This document shows positions 51,960-60,876 of a stretch of DNA of 64,000 nt, piece by piece. This DNA is from Streptomyces sp. NBC_01446 (GTDB taxonomy: Bacteria; Actinomycetota; Actinomycetes; Streptomycetales; Streptomycetaceae): NCBI RefSeq assembly GCF_026340095.1, contig NZ_JAPEPO010000003.1, forward strand, positions 496,001 through 560,000, in the 5' to 3' direction. The translations under genes and the position numbers were made by a program. Every line of letters starts with the position of its first letter. The first letter of the stretch is position 1. The notes beneath the pieces are model-generated. The model was not told the DNA's origin and searched no databases. It was given only the letters and a program-made list of their open reading frames with translations.

Positions 51960-52788
51960 GCTCAGCTTGTTGCAAGTACCGGAGGCTGAGTGTTCGCGCG
52001 CGTTGGTGTCCTCTGTTGGCAACTTCGGCGAGCAGCGGATCATCAAGGTCAGAGGTAGACGCGGTACCCGTGGTGGACGCGCAGGCCGTGGGGCGCGAGG
52101 GCCAACGGCGGGAATATGCGGGCACCTTGTGGTGGGGCCGTACCAGGATGGCGACCGGCTCATGTCGGTCCTTGGCGAGGATTCTTGCGAGGTGGTGGCC
52201 CGGCTATGTCCGGTGATCTGCACGGAGGCGCAGCGTGCCTGGTAGGCGACGGGAGTGGCCAGTCGGCCGGTAACCAGGCAGGGGGGCCGTACCCCGTCGG
52301 TCTGCGGGTCGGCGGCGATGCGGTTGTAGTCGCCGGTGCCGTCTACGGCGGTCGGCGCGGCGCGGCGCGGGTCATGATGGCGTGCTGGCTCACCAGCTGC
52401 ACCGCGACGAGAGCGGCAACCGAGGCGAGGGTGGCAGGCCGCAGTCGTGGGCGTACGTACCGGGACACGGTGGCCAGGGCGTCCGCGACGGCGATGGCCG
52501 GCAGCGCATAGGCAGGTAGCAGGAAGCGGGGCGCCGCGTAGTCGATGAGCAGCAGATACGGGACTGCTTCGGACACTGCGCAGAGGGTGGGCAACAGGGC
52601 CGTGGCGAGGCGCCGGGCGCGGGCAGCCGCCAGGATGCCGCCGAGTGTGAGGACCGGGGTCACCAACCACCAGATCGCGCTCGTGTGGTGTCTCCAGGGC
52701 ACCGTGCAGGGGCGGCACAGTTCGGGTCCGCCTGCCAGTGTGCGCAGGTGGTAGCCGACCGCGACTTGCCAGCCGATGCCGCCCTCGA

Positions 52789-52832
52789 TGTCCTACGGCG
52801 GCGTGGCCGCGCGGCCACGCCGCCGTAGGACA
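52789..52832. repeat. 44-bp perfect palindrome
   Basis: Bases 52789-52810 are followed directly by their exact reverse complement at 52811-52832 (outer bases TGTCCTACGG, centre GGCCGCGCGGCC). There is no loop. It lies at one of the frame breaks of the membrane protein pseudogene, where YLSYGG should continue. Confidence 0.9.
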
Positions 52833-53000
52833 GGTACGCCTCGACGACCCACTGCGCGCCGCCCAGCGCGAGTCCGGCGACGAGGGCGGCAAGCAGTACC
52901 GGACCGCCAGCGGCGCACCCCCAGCCCGGAAGCCGCCATCGGCAGGGACAGCCACAGCGCATCCGTGGGGTGGAAGAGCGCCGCGGCAGCCAGAGCGAGG

Positions 53001-53015
53001 GCAAGGCAAGGCAAG
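53001..53015. repeat. GCAAG tandem repeat, three copies
   Basis: Three exact GCAAG units (a fourth, partial one follows) lie at the point where the membrane protein pseudogene loses its 5' end. This parallels the CCCTG repeat at 43261. Confidence 0.7.
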
Positions 53016-53191
53016 GCACAGCCTGATGAGTGCCCGCCCATCGACGCCACGGCTTTTCAGGACATGGCGCACCTCACTAAGCAAGTAGTTCATCGTTCAA
53101 CTACTCCCGTGTACTGTCGTCAGTGCCTGATTAAAGGCAAGCCCTCGCGGCCTGTTATACAGGTCACGGGATAAGCAAGGAGGAAAAGATC

Positions 53192-53578
53192 ATGGTTTTC
53201 ACCATTGCGCAACGTGTTGCTGTCGGGGCCGCTTCCGTGACGTTCGCAGCGGCGGGACTCCTCGCGACGGCTGGTCCCGCCTCGGCGGCGGCCCACCCGG
53301 CCAACGACCCGACAGCCATCGTTTCCCACCACATGCAGCTGCTCGGCACCCCTGACGACGGCCGCAGCCGGGACGCGGGACGGGACAGCGACCACGACGA
53401 CCGCCGACACTGGGTCAGCGACCAGGTCGAATGGATCCTGCACCACAACCGAGCCAGTCACCCGATGAACAACGACGACAGCCGACGACGCTGGGTCAGC
53501 GACCAGATCGACTGGACCCGGGACCACAACGGACCTCACCACCGGGTACCGGAGTACGAGGGGCCTTCATACCGCTGA
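53192..53578 (+). CDS. Small secreted protein with two histidine/tryptophan repeats
   Basis: ATG 53192 follows AAGGAGGAAAAGATC, one of the strongest ribosome sites in the window. The 128-residue product has a clear signal peptide (VGAASVTFAAAGLLATAGPA, cut at ASAAA) and a mature part of about 95 residues rich in D, H and R. Two copies of a motif occur: RHWVSDQVEWILHHNRASH and RRWVSDQIDWTRDHNGPHH. No cysteine is present in the mature part. The histidine-rich repeats could bind metal or be a short adhesion unit. No family is known to me. Confidence 0.75.
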   Translation: MVFTIAQRVAVGAASVTFAAAGLLATAGPASAAAHPANDPTAIVSHHMQLLGTPDDGRSRDAGRDSDHDDRRHWVSDQVEWILHHNRASHPMNNDDSRRRWVSDQIDWTRDHNGPHHRVPEYEGPSYR

Positions 53579-54037
53579 GACGGCTACCGCGGGCCCCTGC
53601 AACACCACGGATGCAGGCTTCGATCGCACGTGGCCGTAGACGCCGCCCGTACTGCAACGGACTTTGGCGTGGCTGGTTTCTCGTGCCGCCGGCATCAAGG
53701 ACACGGTCGCCTTCGACACGAAAGTGGTCATCGCCAGAGCGAAGGCCCGCCGGGCGATCACAGAGAAGGTCCCGTTCAGGCGGGTGACCGCGGACGCCGC
53801 GCTGTCGCCACGCGACACGACAAGCTCGCCGCCCGCTACGAGGCGACCGTCTTGCTCTCAGCTCTTAACGGATGGCGTTGATCGACGATGGCCTTCCCGT
53901 CCTCGTTCACCAGTCCCGGCCGACGGTCAGCACCTCCCCCTCCGCGACCGTGAACCCCGTATGCCGGCGCGACGCCAGCTGATTGCACCCGACCCGCTAC
54001 GGCACTGCAGCCTTCACAGGGACGCGGCCAGCAGTGA
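53579..54037 (+). pseudogene. IS701-family transposase remnant in a gene-free gap
   Basis: On the plus strand about 53690-53800 reads GIKDTVAFDTKVVIARAKAR with RAITEKVPFRRVTADAAL, matching the IS701 stretch that carries the second catalytic aspartate (VTADAAYG). Only about 45 codons remain. The rest of this 459-base gap shows nothing supported. Confidence 0.5.
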
Positions 54038-54664
54038 TCACTGGGATCGGTCGAGCGCGGCGACGAGTTGGTCTGTGGTGACGATGGCCTGGGCGTAGGT
54101 GGGGCCGTTGAGTTCGTGAGCGGCGTGCATCATCTCGGGGCTGAGGGCCGCAGTGGCGTCGGTGACAAGCGTGACGTGGTAGCCGAGTTCCATGGCGAAA
54201 CGGGCGGTGGCCTCGATGCAGGTGTTGGCCAGTACGCCGACCAGAACGACGTGGGTGATGCCGTGCTGCTTGAGCTGCATGTCCAGGTCCGTGTTGGCGA
54301 ACCCGCTCGACCCCCAGTGTTCCTGCACGACTACCTCGCCCGTCCGCGGCTGGAAGTCAGGGTGGAACTCCCCGCCCCACGAGCCCCGGGCGAAGTGGTG
54401 GAACTCCTGGATCTTCCGCTGCGAGGGGGTCGGATGGTCCCACGTCTCGTAGTCGCCCGGCTCCCAGCGGCGATGCGGTACGAACGCCACGCGCACGCCA
54501 CTCTCGCGGGCGGCGGCGATCACGGACCGCAGGTGGTCCAGCAGATCGACGCTCTTGGCCACGGGCTCCAAACGGGGCCATACCTTGCCGCCCTCCGAGA
54601 GGAAGTCGTTGTAGGGATCGACCAGCAGGACGGCCGTGCGCCGAGGATCGTAGGTTTCGGTCAT
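54038..54664 (-). CDS. Cysteine hydrolase (isochorismatase family)
   Basis: ATG 54664 after GGGGAGGAACC gives 208 residues. The D-K-C triad is visible: D in AVLLVDPYNDFLSEGGKVW, K in LKQHGITHVV region (less certain), and C in LVGVLANTCIEATARFAMEL. FVPHRRWEPGDYETW and HHFARGSWGGEFHPDFQPRT are family stretches. The substrate is probably an amide or carbamoyl compound. It is a single gene; a lost gene precedes it. Confidence 0.9.
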   Translation of the reverse strand: MTETYDPRRTAVLLVDPYNDFLSEGGKVWPRLEPVAKSVDLLDHLRSVIAAARESGVRVAFVPHRRWEPGDYETWDHPTPSQRKIQEFHHFARGSWGGEFHPDFQPRTGEVVVQEHWGSSGFANTDLDMQLKQHGITHVVLVGVLANTCIEATARFAMELGYHVTLVTDATAALSPEMMHAAHELNGPTYAQAIVTTDQLVAALDRSQ

Positions 54665-54976
54665 GGTTCCTCCCCGTGCCGGCCCTACTTGGGCGGTTCG
54701 GTCCCGATCTGCTCGCTGACCGTGTAGCAGGCGTACCAGTCCGGCCAATCCGGACCCTCCCAGTCTCACCACACAGTCGGCGCCACGCGCGCCGACGGCG
54801 GACTGGTCCGATTGCGGGAGCACGGGGCACGGCTAAGCATGAGGCTCAACGAACGTGCGACCTGCACTAGGCGCGTGCGGGCATGGTGCGCTGTCACTCC
54901 TCGCTGCCACGGCGCCCTAGACGGTCCGCGCGTCACTGTATGTCGCTGACAAGCGCCCGTCAGGGAAAGGGAGCCC
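54665..54976. other. Gap with a 3' coding remnant
   Basis: On the minus strand a frame reads WEGPDWPDWYACYTVSEQIG with TEPPK and stops at about 54686, 20 bases before the cysteine hydrolase ribosome site. It is the end of an upstream operon gene, family not identified with certainty. The right part should hold the promoter of the Tat-exported hydrolase. Confidence 0.45.
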
Positions 54977-56110
54977 ATGTCTCAGGCATCCGGGAACGGT
55001 GACTCCGACGACCAGACCAACGCCAAATTGCCCCGGCGCCACGTGCTGCGCACTGCCGGAGCGGGAGCGCTGGGGCTCGGTCTGGGAGGTGTCGCACTGA
55101 CCGCCGTCACACTCCGCGGCGGGGCCCCGCAACCCCAGGCCACATCCCTGCCCACGCCCGAGGCGCTCGGCTCCGTCGGGCAGGCGCCACACCTGCCGGC
55201 TGGATTCACCAAGACGTTCACCGACCGATTCGTCCAGGCCAATGGAATCCGCCAGCACGTGGTCGTCGGAGGCGAGGGGCCGCCGCTGCTGCTGATACAC
55301 GGCTGGCCCGAGACCTGGTACGCCTGGCGCCTGGTGATGCCGGCACTGGCCAGACACTTCACGGTCATCGCCGTCGACCAGCGTGGCATCGGGCTGACCG
55401 ACAATCCCAAGAGCGGGTACGACACCCGCACCCTGGCACGCGACATGGTCACTCTGATGGACGCACTCGGCTACCAGCGGTTCGCCGTGGTCGGCCATGA
55501 CACCGGAATGCCCATCGCCTACGCGCTGGCCGCGGACCACCCGGAGCGAGTCGCCCGCCTGGCCGTCGCCGAGGCGTTCCTCCCGGCCGTGACCCCGTTG
55601 CCGCCCCTGGTCGGTACCGCGCAGGCCAACAACCGGCTGTGGCACATCCCCTTCAACCGGCTCACCGACGTGAACGAACAACTCGTCCGGGGACGCGAAA
55701 ACATCTACTTCGGCTGGCAGTTCGCCACCAAGGCCGTACGGAAACTCCCCGACTACGCGGTCGACTACTACGTCCGGATCCTCGCCTCCCATCACGACGC
55801 CTTGCGGGGCAGCTTCGGGTGGTACCGGGCCCTCGACACCACCAGCGCCCAGGACCAGCAACGCAAGAAGAGCCCGCTGACGCTGCCCGTCCTCGCCATC
55901 GGCGGTGCCGGAAGCCTCGGCGAGAGTGTCGCCGGCACCATGAAACTTGTCGCCCGCGATGTGCGGAGCGTAGTCATTCCCGGCTCCGGCCACTGGGTGG
56001 CCGAGGAGGCCCCCCAGGAAGTACTGGCGGCGCTGACCACGTTCCTGGCCCCGTACCGCGATCAAGCCCGGAGCACACAGCCCCGGGCCACCGCGACACT
56101 CGGCATATGA
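54977..56110 (+). CDS. Tat-exported epoxide-hydrolase-like alpha/beta hydrolase
   Basis: The 377-residue protein has a twin-arginine signal (LPRRHVLRTAGAGALGLGLG) and then an epoxide-hydrolase-type alpha/beta fold: HGWPETWYAWRLVMPALARH, DQRGIGLTDNP, nucleophile aspartate in VVGHDTGMPIAYALA near residue 178 and histidine in PGSGHWVAEEAPQEV near 338. A nucleophilic Asp rather than Ser indicates epoxide or haloalkane hydrolysis. It acts outside the cell. AAAGGGAG lies before the ATG. Confidence 0.92.
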   Translation: MSQASGNGDSDDQTNAKLPRRHVLRTAGAGALGLGLGGVALTAVTLRGGAPQPQATSLPTPEALGSVGQAPHLPAGFTKTFTDRFVQANGIRQHVVVGGEGPPLLLIHGWPETWYAWRLVMPALARHFTVIAVDQRGIGLTDNPKSGYDTRTLARDMVTLMDALGYQRFAVVGHDTGMPIAYALAADHPERVARLAVAEAFLPAVTPLPPLVGTAQANNRLWHIPFNRLTDVNEQLVRGRENIYFGWQFATKAVRKLPDYAVDYYVRILASHHDALRGSFGWYRALDTTSAQDQQRKKSPLTLPVLAIGGAGSLGESVAGTMKLVARDVRSVVIPGSGHWVAEEAPQEVLAALTTFLAPYRDQARSTQPRATATLGI

Positions 56111-56128
56111 CCGCCATCGACGTCCGGC

Positions 56129-56887
56129 TCAGCCGACAAACTGCTGGCCTCCGTCGATGTCGTACGTCGCACCTGTGAGTGCGGTGTTGGTCATGATGTG
56201 CACCGCGAGCGCCGCCACGTCCTCGGGTACGACCACGCGGCCGATGGGCAGCGTGGCGCGCAGTTCCTCGCGACGTGCGTCGAGTGCGTCGCCGAGCAGC
56301 CGGGCCGACAACGGCGTGTCCACGAAGCCGGCGGCGATCAGGTTCACCCGGACCGGCGCGAGTTCGAGTGCGAGACTGGCCGTGAACGCGGGCATCGCGG
56401 CGGTGACCGCGGGGGCGACACCGAGAGCGGCCCGGACCCGGCGGGCTCCTGTGCCGCCCATAAGCAGCAGCGTGCCGCCCGGCCGTACGGTGCCGGCGCA
56501 GTGGCGCGCGACTTCGAGTGCGACCACCATGTGGTCGCTGATCGCCCGGCGTGCCTGCTCGGCGTCCATGTCCAGAAGGCGGCCGTAGGACGGACCTCCC
56601 GCGGTGACCATCACGTGATCGATCGGCCCTGGCAGCTGCTGGAAGAACCGCTCCAGCTGCACCAGGTCATGGGCGTCGAAGGCCGCGGTGCTGAGCGCGT
56701 CGGCGTCCTTGGCCGCGGTGCGCAGCCGTTCCGGGTCCCGTCCGGTGAGGACCACGCAGGCGCCCTGGGTACGGGCCAGCCGTGCGGTCGACAGCCCTAT
56801 ACCTGCGCTCCCGCCGATGACGACGAGGGTCTGCCCGTACAGGGCCTGGTCGCGGGAGCCATTCCCCGCAGGCGGCTCAACAGTCAT
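56129..56887 (-). CDS. SDR-family oxidoreductase
   Basis: ATG 56887 follows AGGAGG and gives 252 residues. It has the cofactor motif VIGGSAGIGLSTARLARTQG and VMVTAGGPSYGRLLD in place of NNAG. The tyrosine of the usual YxxxK is not obvious (AVTAAMPAFTASLALELAPV), so this is an atypical SDR. The C-terminal IDGGQQFVG is typical. It converges on the Tat hydrolase gene with 18 bases between the stops. Confidence 0.88.
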   Translation of the reverse strand: MTVEPPAGNGSRDQALYGQTLVVIGGSAGIGLSTARLARTQGACVVLTGRDPERLRTAAKDADALSTAAFDAHDLVQLERFFQQLPGPIDHVMVTAGGPSYGRLLDMDAEQARRAISDHMVVALEVARHCAGTVRPGGTLLLMGGTGARRVRAALGVAPAVTAAMPAFTASLALELAPVRVNLIAAGFVDTPLSARLLGDALDARREELRATLPIGRVVVPEDVAALAVHIMTNTALTGATYDIDGGQQFVG

Positions 56888-57011
56888 GAATCCTCCTGCG
56901 CTGCGATCTTGCCGAGGTTGTCCTGATGACTGATCCAGCACCTCGTCGAGCTGCGGCAGGAACCCGGCGGTGATCCACTGCCGGCATCCGTCAGGTCGAG
57001 CCGGCATCTCC

Positions 57012-57698
57012 TCACCGTTCGACCGGTCGCGACAGAGCATGCTTAACCTGCCGGGTCCGCTCGTCGGTAAGGACTTCGACCCGGTCGTTCGCCAGTGCCT
57101 CCATGGTCTGCTCCGCAACATCCTCCGCACTGATCTTCGGTGCGTCCGTGAAGGAGCTGAGATCCGTCTCCACGAAACCGGCGTGGACACCGATCACGAG
57201 CGTTCCCTGCTCGCGCAGGCCTTCCCGCAGCGCGCCCGTCAAGGACCACTGGGCTGCTTTGGAGGCCGCATACCCGGGATAGTCCGGCCGAGAGGCCCAG
57301 GAGGCGGTCGACAGCATGTTGATCAGTGCGCCGCCGCCGTTGCGCGCCAGGATCGGGGCGAAGGCGCGGGAGACGGCCCAGGTGCCGAAGTAGTTGATCT
57401 CCATCGCCTCGCGTGCGCCGGCGAAGGAACCCCTCAGCAGCTCGGTCTCGAAACCTCCGACGCCCGCGTTGTTGATCACCATGGTGACGTCCCCGGCGGC
57501 CGCGGCCGCCGCGGCGACCTCCTCCGGCACGGTGACGTCCAAACGCAGCGGAGTCAGGTCCCTATCGCTCACGCTCGCCGGATCGCGGACAGCGGCGTAG
57601 ACCTTCGCTGCCCCCCGCGCGATCAGTGCGCGAGCGAACGCGTAGCCGATGCCACGATTGGCCCCCGTCACCAGGGCAATCGATCCTTTGATCTCCAT
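57012..57698 (-). CDS. SDR-family oxidoreductase
   Basis: The 228-residue protein has a complete classical SDR core: ALVTGANRGIGYAFARALIA, VINNAGVGGFE, catalytic serine in MLSTASWAS and Y-x-x-x-K in YPGYAASKAAQWSLTGAL. RDLTPLRLDVT suggests NAD(P)H binding. It is 124 bases upstream of the other SDR on the same strand. The substrate is unknown. Confidence 0.94.
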   Translation of the reverse strand: MEIKGSIALVTGANRGIGYAFARALIARGAAKVYAAVRDPASVSDRDLTPLRLDVTVPEEVAAAAAAAGDVTMVINNAGVGGFETELLRGSFAGAREAMEINYFGTWAVSRAFAPILARNGGGALINMLSTASWASRPDYPGYAASKAAQWSLTGALREGLREQGTLVIGVHAGFVETDLSSFTDAPKISAEDVAEQTMEALANDRVEVLTDERTRQVKHALSRPVER

Positions 57699-58245
57699 TG
57701 CGCTTCCTTCCCGCTGCCGCCTGCCGATCAGCGAGGGACGACCCTGCGATGGGAGGTTCTGAACCGGACCGCGTCCTGGGCCGCCCCAGGTCCACGCGCG
57801 ACTCGCGCAGAGGAAGACTCATCCCCCGCAGGCCGGCTCTCGATCTTCACCTAGATTCGGGTCATGCCGGGACGGCCGAGTCGTCGCGCACGCAGGTTGC
57901 CCACGCGAGAAGTCCTCTCCACCACCAGCGTGCATCGAACGCCGCAACGCCGCATGTGAGACGGCTCCCCGCTGTAGGGCCCCCTCTCACCGTCAGCGCG
58001 GGCCGATCCGGCCGTGGCACATTGTGCGACTGCCGCCGGCCCGGCCGTGCGCGCCAGGCGCAGGCATGGGCAGAGCGTCATGAAAGCGACCCAACCTCAT
58101 ACCTTGCGATCAGCCGTACTCCGCGTTCCCTCGTTTACGGCTCGTTCCGCTGCCCCGGAACCGCAGTGTGTCGTCCTGACCGACGGGCCGGGCTGAGGAA
58201 AACTGGCTGCCGCGGATGACCGCGCGGCGAAGAGGGGACCACAGC
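57699..58245. other. Intergenic stretch, no whole gene
   Basis: The left end holds the ribosome site and promoter of the SDR gene. On the plus strand around 58050-58130 a short frame with ARQAQAWAERHESDPTSYLA has coding-like bias and may be a remnant. Nothing else is supported. Confidence 0.4.
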
Positions 58246-58905
58246 ATGACCATCGTTACTCAACCGGGCCCCGTTCGGATCCTGGTATTCGGCGCCGCAC
58301 TGCGCGCCGGGTCCACCAACGCACGGCTCGCCTCACTGGTGTCGAACCTGATTGCCGAAACCGGTGCCGAGGTCGACCTGGCCAGGATGCGGGATTTCGA
58401 CATGCCGCTGTACGACGGCGATGTGGAGGACTCCGAGGGACTACCCGGCGGCGCCTTGGCCCTGTGCGAAAGAATCAAACGCTGCCATGCGTTCGTGATC
58501 GCGTCACCCGAGTACAACGCCTCCGTTCCAGGACTGCTGAAGAACGCCATCGACTGGGTCTCCCGAGTACGACCGCAGCCGTTCAAAACCAAGCACGCGC
58601 TGCTGGTCTCCTCCTCGCCTTCGATGATCGGCGGCAACCGTGGTCTGTGGGCGCTGCGGGTCCCGTTGGAACACCTCGGGACACGGGTTTACCCCGACAT
58701 GTTCAGCCTGCCCCGCGCGCATGAGGCCTTCACCGAGGACGGCCGGCTCGCCCACCCCGGCTCCAACGAGCGGCTCGCCGAGACAGTCTGCGGGTTCATG
58801 CGGCTGGTACGTGCCGACGTTGAGTTCGTGTGCTTGCAGCGCCGCTGGTACGAGTTCCCCGGCGATCGCACCGACGCCCCAGTCACCCACCGGAGCGAAG
58901 AATGA
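58246..58905 (+). CDS. NADPH-dependent FMN reductase family protein
   Basis: ATG 58246 (after AGAGGGGACCACAG) gives 219 residues with a flavodoxin-like fold. The FMN-binding loops are ILVFGAALRAGSTNARLASL and FVIASPEYNASVPGLLKNAI with DWVSR, the family signature SPEYN. It passes electrons from NADPH to FMN or reduces quinones and azo compounds. It is a single gene with 341 bases of unassigned DNA on either side. Confidence 0.92.
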   Translation: MTIVTQPGPVRILVFGAALRAGSTNARLASLVSNLIAETGAEVDLARMRDFDMPLYDGDVEDSEGLPGGALALCERIKRCHAFVIASPEYNASVPGLLKNAIDWVSRVRPQPFKTKHALLVSSSPSMIGGNRGLWALRVPLEHLGTRVYPDMFSLPRAHEAFTEDGRLAHPGSNERLAETVCGFMRLVRADVEFVCLQRRWYEFPGDRTDAPVTHRSEE

Positions 58906-59238
58906 CCCGTGTTTGCTGAGCTCGCTCTTCAACCTCCGGTGTCCCCCGGTCCCGTTCCGGGAGGAGGAGACCCTACGGAGCCGGCCTCCCAACTCGATTA
59001 CACAGCACGACAAGTCCATCGCTCATCGGACAGGTCCAGTGCTCAGTCACACCTCCGTGTGACTGATTCCCAGTCGTCGTTGTCAAGCAGTCGGAGTGTG
59101 GTGCGGGAGAGAGAGCCCGCGGTCAGGCACGTGCCTCATGGTGAACCTGTGCACCAAAGCCAAGAGCGGCTCGGGCCGCCTCCAGATGCTCCCGGGATTC
59201 GGCTTTCCAGCAGGCCGAACGCAGACGAACGCTAATGC
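58906..59238. other. Intergenic stretch, no gene seen
   Basis: No frame with coding bias and a recognisable product. The stretch ends at an IS110-type remnant. Confidence 0.4.
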
Positions 59239-59340
59239 TCAGCGGTCGTAGAAGGTCTTGGAGGTGAGGCAGAGGCGGGCGGTGATCTGGGCAGATAGGT
59301 AGAAGACGCGCAGGAGCCCTCGGTGGTAGCGGTGTGGTCG
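59239..59340 (-). pseudogene. Remnant of an IS110-family transposase
   Basis: The minus strand reads YHRGLLRVFYLSAQITARLC and LTSKTFYDR before a stop at 59241-59239. That is the stretch after the second conserved serine region of IS110/IS116 transposases (normally followed by KRxEGK). Only about 30 codons are left, and the stop is premature. Confidence 0.5.
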
Positions 59341-59402
59341 GTGCGTGGGACGGCCTGTCACCTACGAGGCGGGTGGCCGTCCCCCAGGGGGCAAGGATGA
59401 GG

Positions 59403-60044
59403 TCAGCGGGCTTGGGCGGAGTCGAGATGAAGGGTGTCACCGAGGCTGTCGACTTGCCGGTTGTGGAAGAAGTCGTCTTCGCGGAGCGTGGTGATGCTGC
59501 CGGAGGGGGCTCGGAAACTGGCGTAGCCGGCCGACTCGATCGGCATCTTGATCCAGGACGCCACGACGAACGTCAGGGAGCCGCCGTGCGTCGCGATGAT
59601 CTGGTGCTCGCAAGAGCTCTGCAGGATCTCGTCCATGGCCGCGTAGATGCGCCGCGCCCACGCCGCTTTGGTCTCGGAACCCTCCACGCCCTCGTCGTGT
59701 TCCATCCGCTCTCCGACAGCCGGCGGCGGAACGAAGCGCCGGTCCAGCCACTCCTGGGGCATTCCCTCCGCCTCACCGTAGGACTTCTCCCGCAGCCTGC
59801 GATCCTGGATCAGCTTCACGCCGAACGCATCGGCCACTTCATCGGCCGTCCGCAGGGTGCGATGCAGATCCGAGGTGAACAGCTCCACCTCGGCAACGTC
59901 CGGGATCTGGGCCCGCAGCCCCTGGGCGATGGAGACCGCCGCACGGATACCGGCGGGCGTCAGTTGCGAGTCATGCCATCCGCCGACGACTCCCTCGACG
60001 TGGTGCGTCGCCTCTGGATGCGTGACGACGTAAAGAGTGCGCAT
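59403..60044 (-). CDS. Histidine phosphatase superfamily protein
   Basis: ATG 60044 gives 213 residues starting MRTLYVVTHPEATHHVEGVV. The catalytic motif is T-H-P-E rather than the usual R-H-G-E, so H9 is kept but the first arginine is lost. The second arginine region SDLHRTLRTADEVA and the second histidine THGGSLTFVVASW are present. The replaced arginine occurs in one actinobacterial subgroup. A phosphatase role on a small phosphoester is likely but not certain. Confidence 0.85.
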   Translation of the reverse strand: MRTLYVVTHPEATHHVEGVVGGWHDSQLTPAGIRAAVSIAQGLRAQIPDVAEVELFTSDLHRTLRTADEVADAFGVKLIQDRRLREKSYGEAEGMPQEWLDRRFVPPPAVGERMEHDEGVEGSETKAAWARRIYAAMDEILQSSCEHQIIATHGGSLTFVVASWIKMPIESAGYASFRAPSGSITTLREDDFFHNRQVDSLGDTLHLDSAQAR

Positions 60045-60282
60045 GGGTGCGTGCCCCTCTCGTAGATAGCGTCCCCCGTGCGGAATGTCGCGTACGGACA
60101 ACTGCGGCATGACCAGGACCTCTCGCCCGGATCACCCCGCTGTTGTCCTGGCAAGCACCCCCGCGCTGTCAAAACGAGGTCCTGGCACAGGTCTTGGGGA
60201 GCGGTCGCGGAGTCGTTCGACGGAAAGGGTGGTCGCGAACCCCGGCTGCCCGACTCAAGCTCTCACCTCGTAGCCTCCGCGC

Positions 60283-60831
60283 ATGACTGATGATCCCTTC
60301 CAGTGCCGCTGCGTCCTCTGCCATGACTACGGTGACCAAGACAAAGCGGACCACGTGGATCTGACGATCATCGAGAATGTGCAGCAGCACGGGTGGCACA
60401 TCGTGATGGTTCCCGGGGACGAGATGGGTCCTGGATTCGCCTACACGATCGGCCTGGCACACACTCACGGCGCACCTGAGCTCGCCATGTTCGGGCTCGA
60501 TATCCACGCTATGCACCGCATGCTCAACAGGCTCGGAGCAAAGTCCGCCGCGGGCGCTGTACTGGCGGACGGCCAGAGGCATCCTGACGTTGTCGACGGT
60601 CACCAAGTCGCGCTCAGGCAGATCGATCTCCGCTGGTACCGGACCTTCTTCGGTCGGGCCATCGGGTTCTATCGGCGGCCGCCTTTCCCTGTGTTGCAAG
60701 TTGCGTGGCCCGACGCGGATCACCGCTTTCATTGGGAAGAACAGGCTGAGGAGGGGCATCGGGAGTCACAGCCTCAGTTGTGGCTGCCACCGAGTGAGCA
60801 CCCTGTCGGGATCTGGACGACCGAACTCTGA
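60283..60831 (+). CDS. DUF4262 family protein
   Basis: The 182-residue protein has the DUF4262 layout: a short cysteine pair (CRCVLCHDYGD), NVQQHGWHIVMVPGDEMGPG, FAYTIGLAHTHGAPELAMFG and FPVLQVAWPDADHRFHWEE. The family is found mostly in actinobacteria and has no known function. The CxxC pair is not part of every member and may bind metal. Confidence 0.9.
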   Translation: MTDDPFQCRCVLCHDYGDQDKADHVDLTIIENVQQHGWHIVMVPGDEMGPGFAYTIGLAHTHGAPELAMFGLDIHAMHRMLNRLGAKSAAGAVLADGQRHPDVVDGHQVALRQIDLRWYRTFFGRAIGFYRRPPFPVLQVAWPDADHRFHWEEQAEEGHRESQPQLWLPPSEHPVGIWTTEL

Positions 60832-60876
60832 CCTCGAACGTACCTGCCAGCGACAGACCAACACCGTCGCGAGGAG

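Larger units (their letters stand above)
52040..53050 (-). pseudogene. Polytopic membrane protein (glycosyltransferase-like), several frameshifts
   Basis: Minus-strand pieces in changing frames read, in order, LFHPTDALWLSLPMAAS, LLAALVAGLALGGAQWVVEA with YLSYGG, IGWQVAVGYHLRTLAGGPEL, IWWLVTPVLTLGGILAAARA, YAAPRFLLPAYALPAIAVAD, LATPVAYQARCASVQITGH and DRHEPVAILVRPHHKVPAYS. They form one membrane protein of the GT-C/ArnT-like kind with at least four frame breaks, so it is dead. The 5' end is missing at a GCAAG repeat, and a 44-bp palindrome lies in the middle. Confidence 0.65.
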
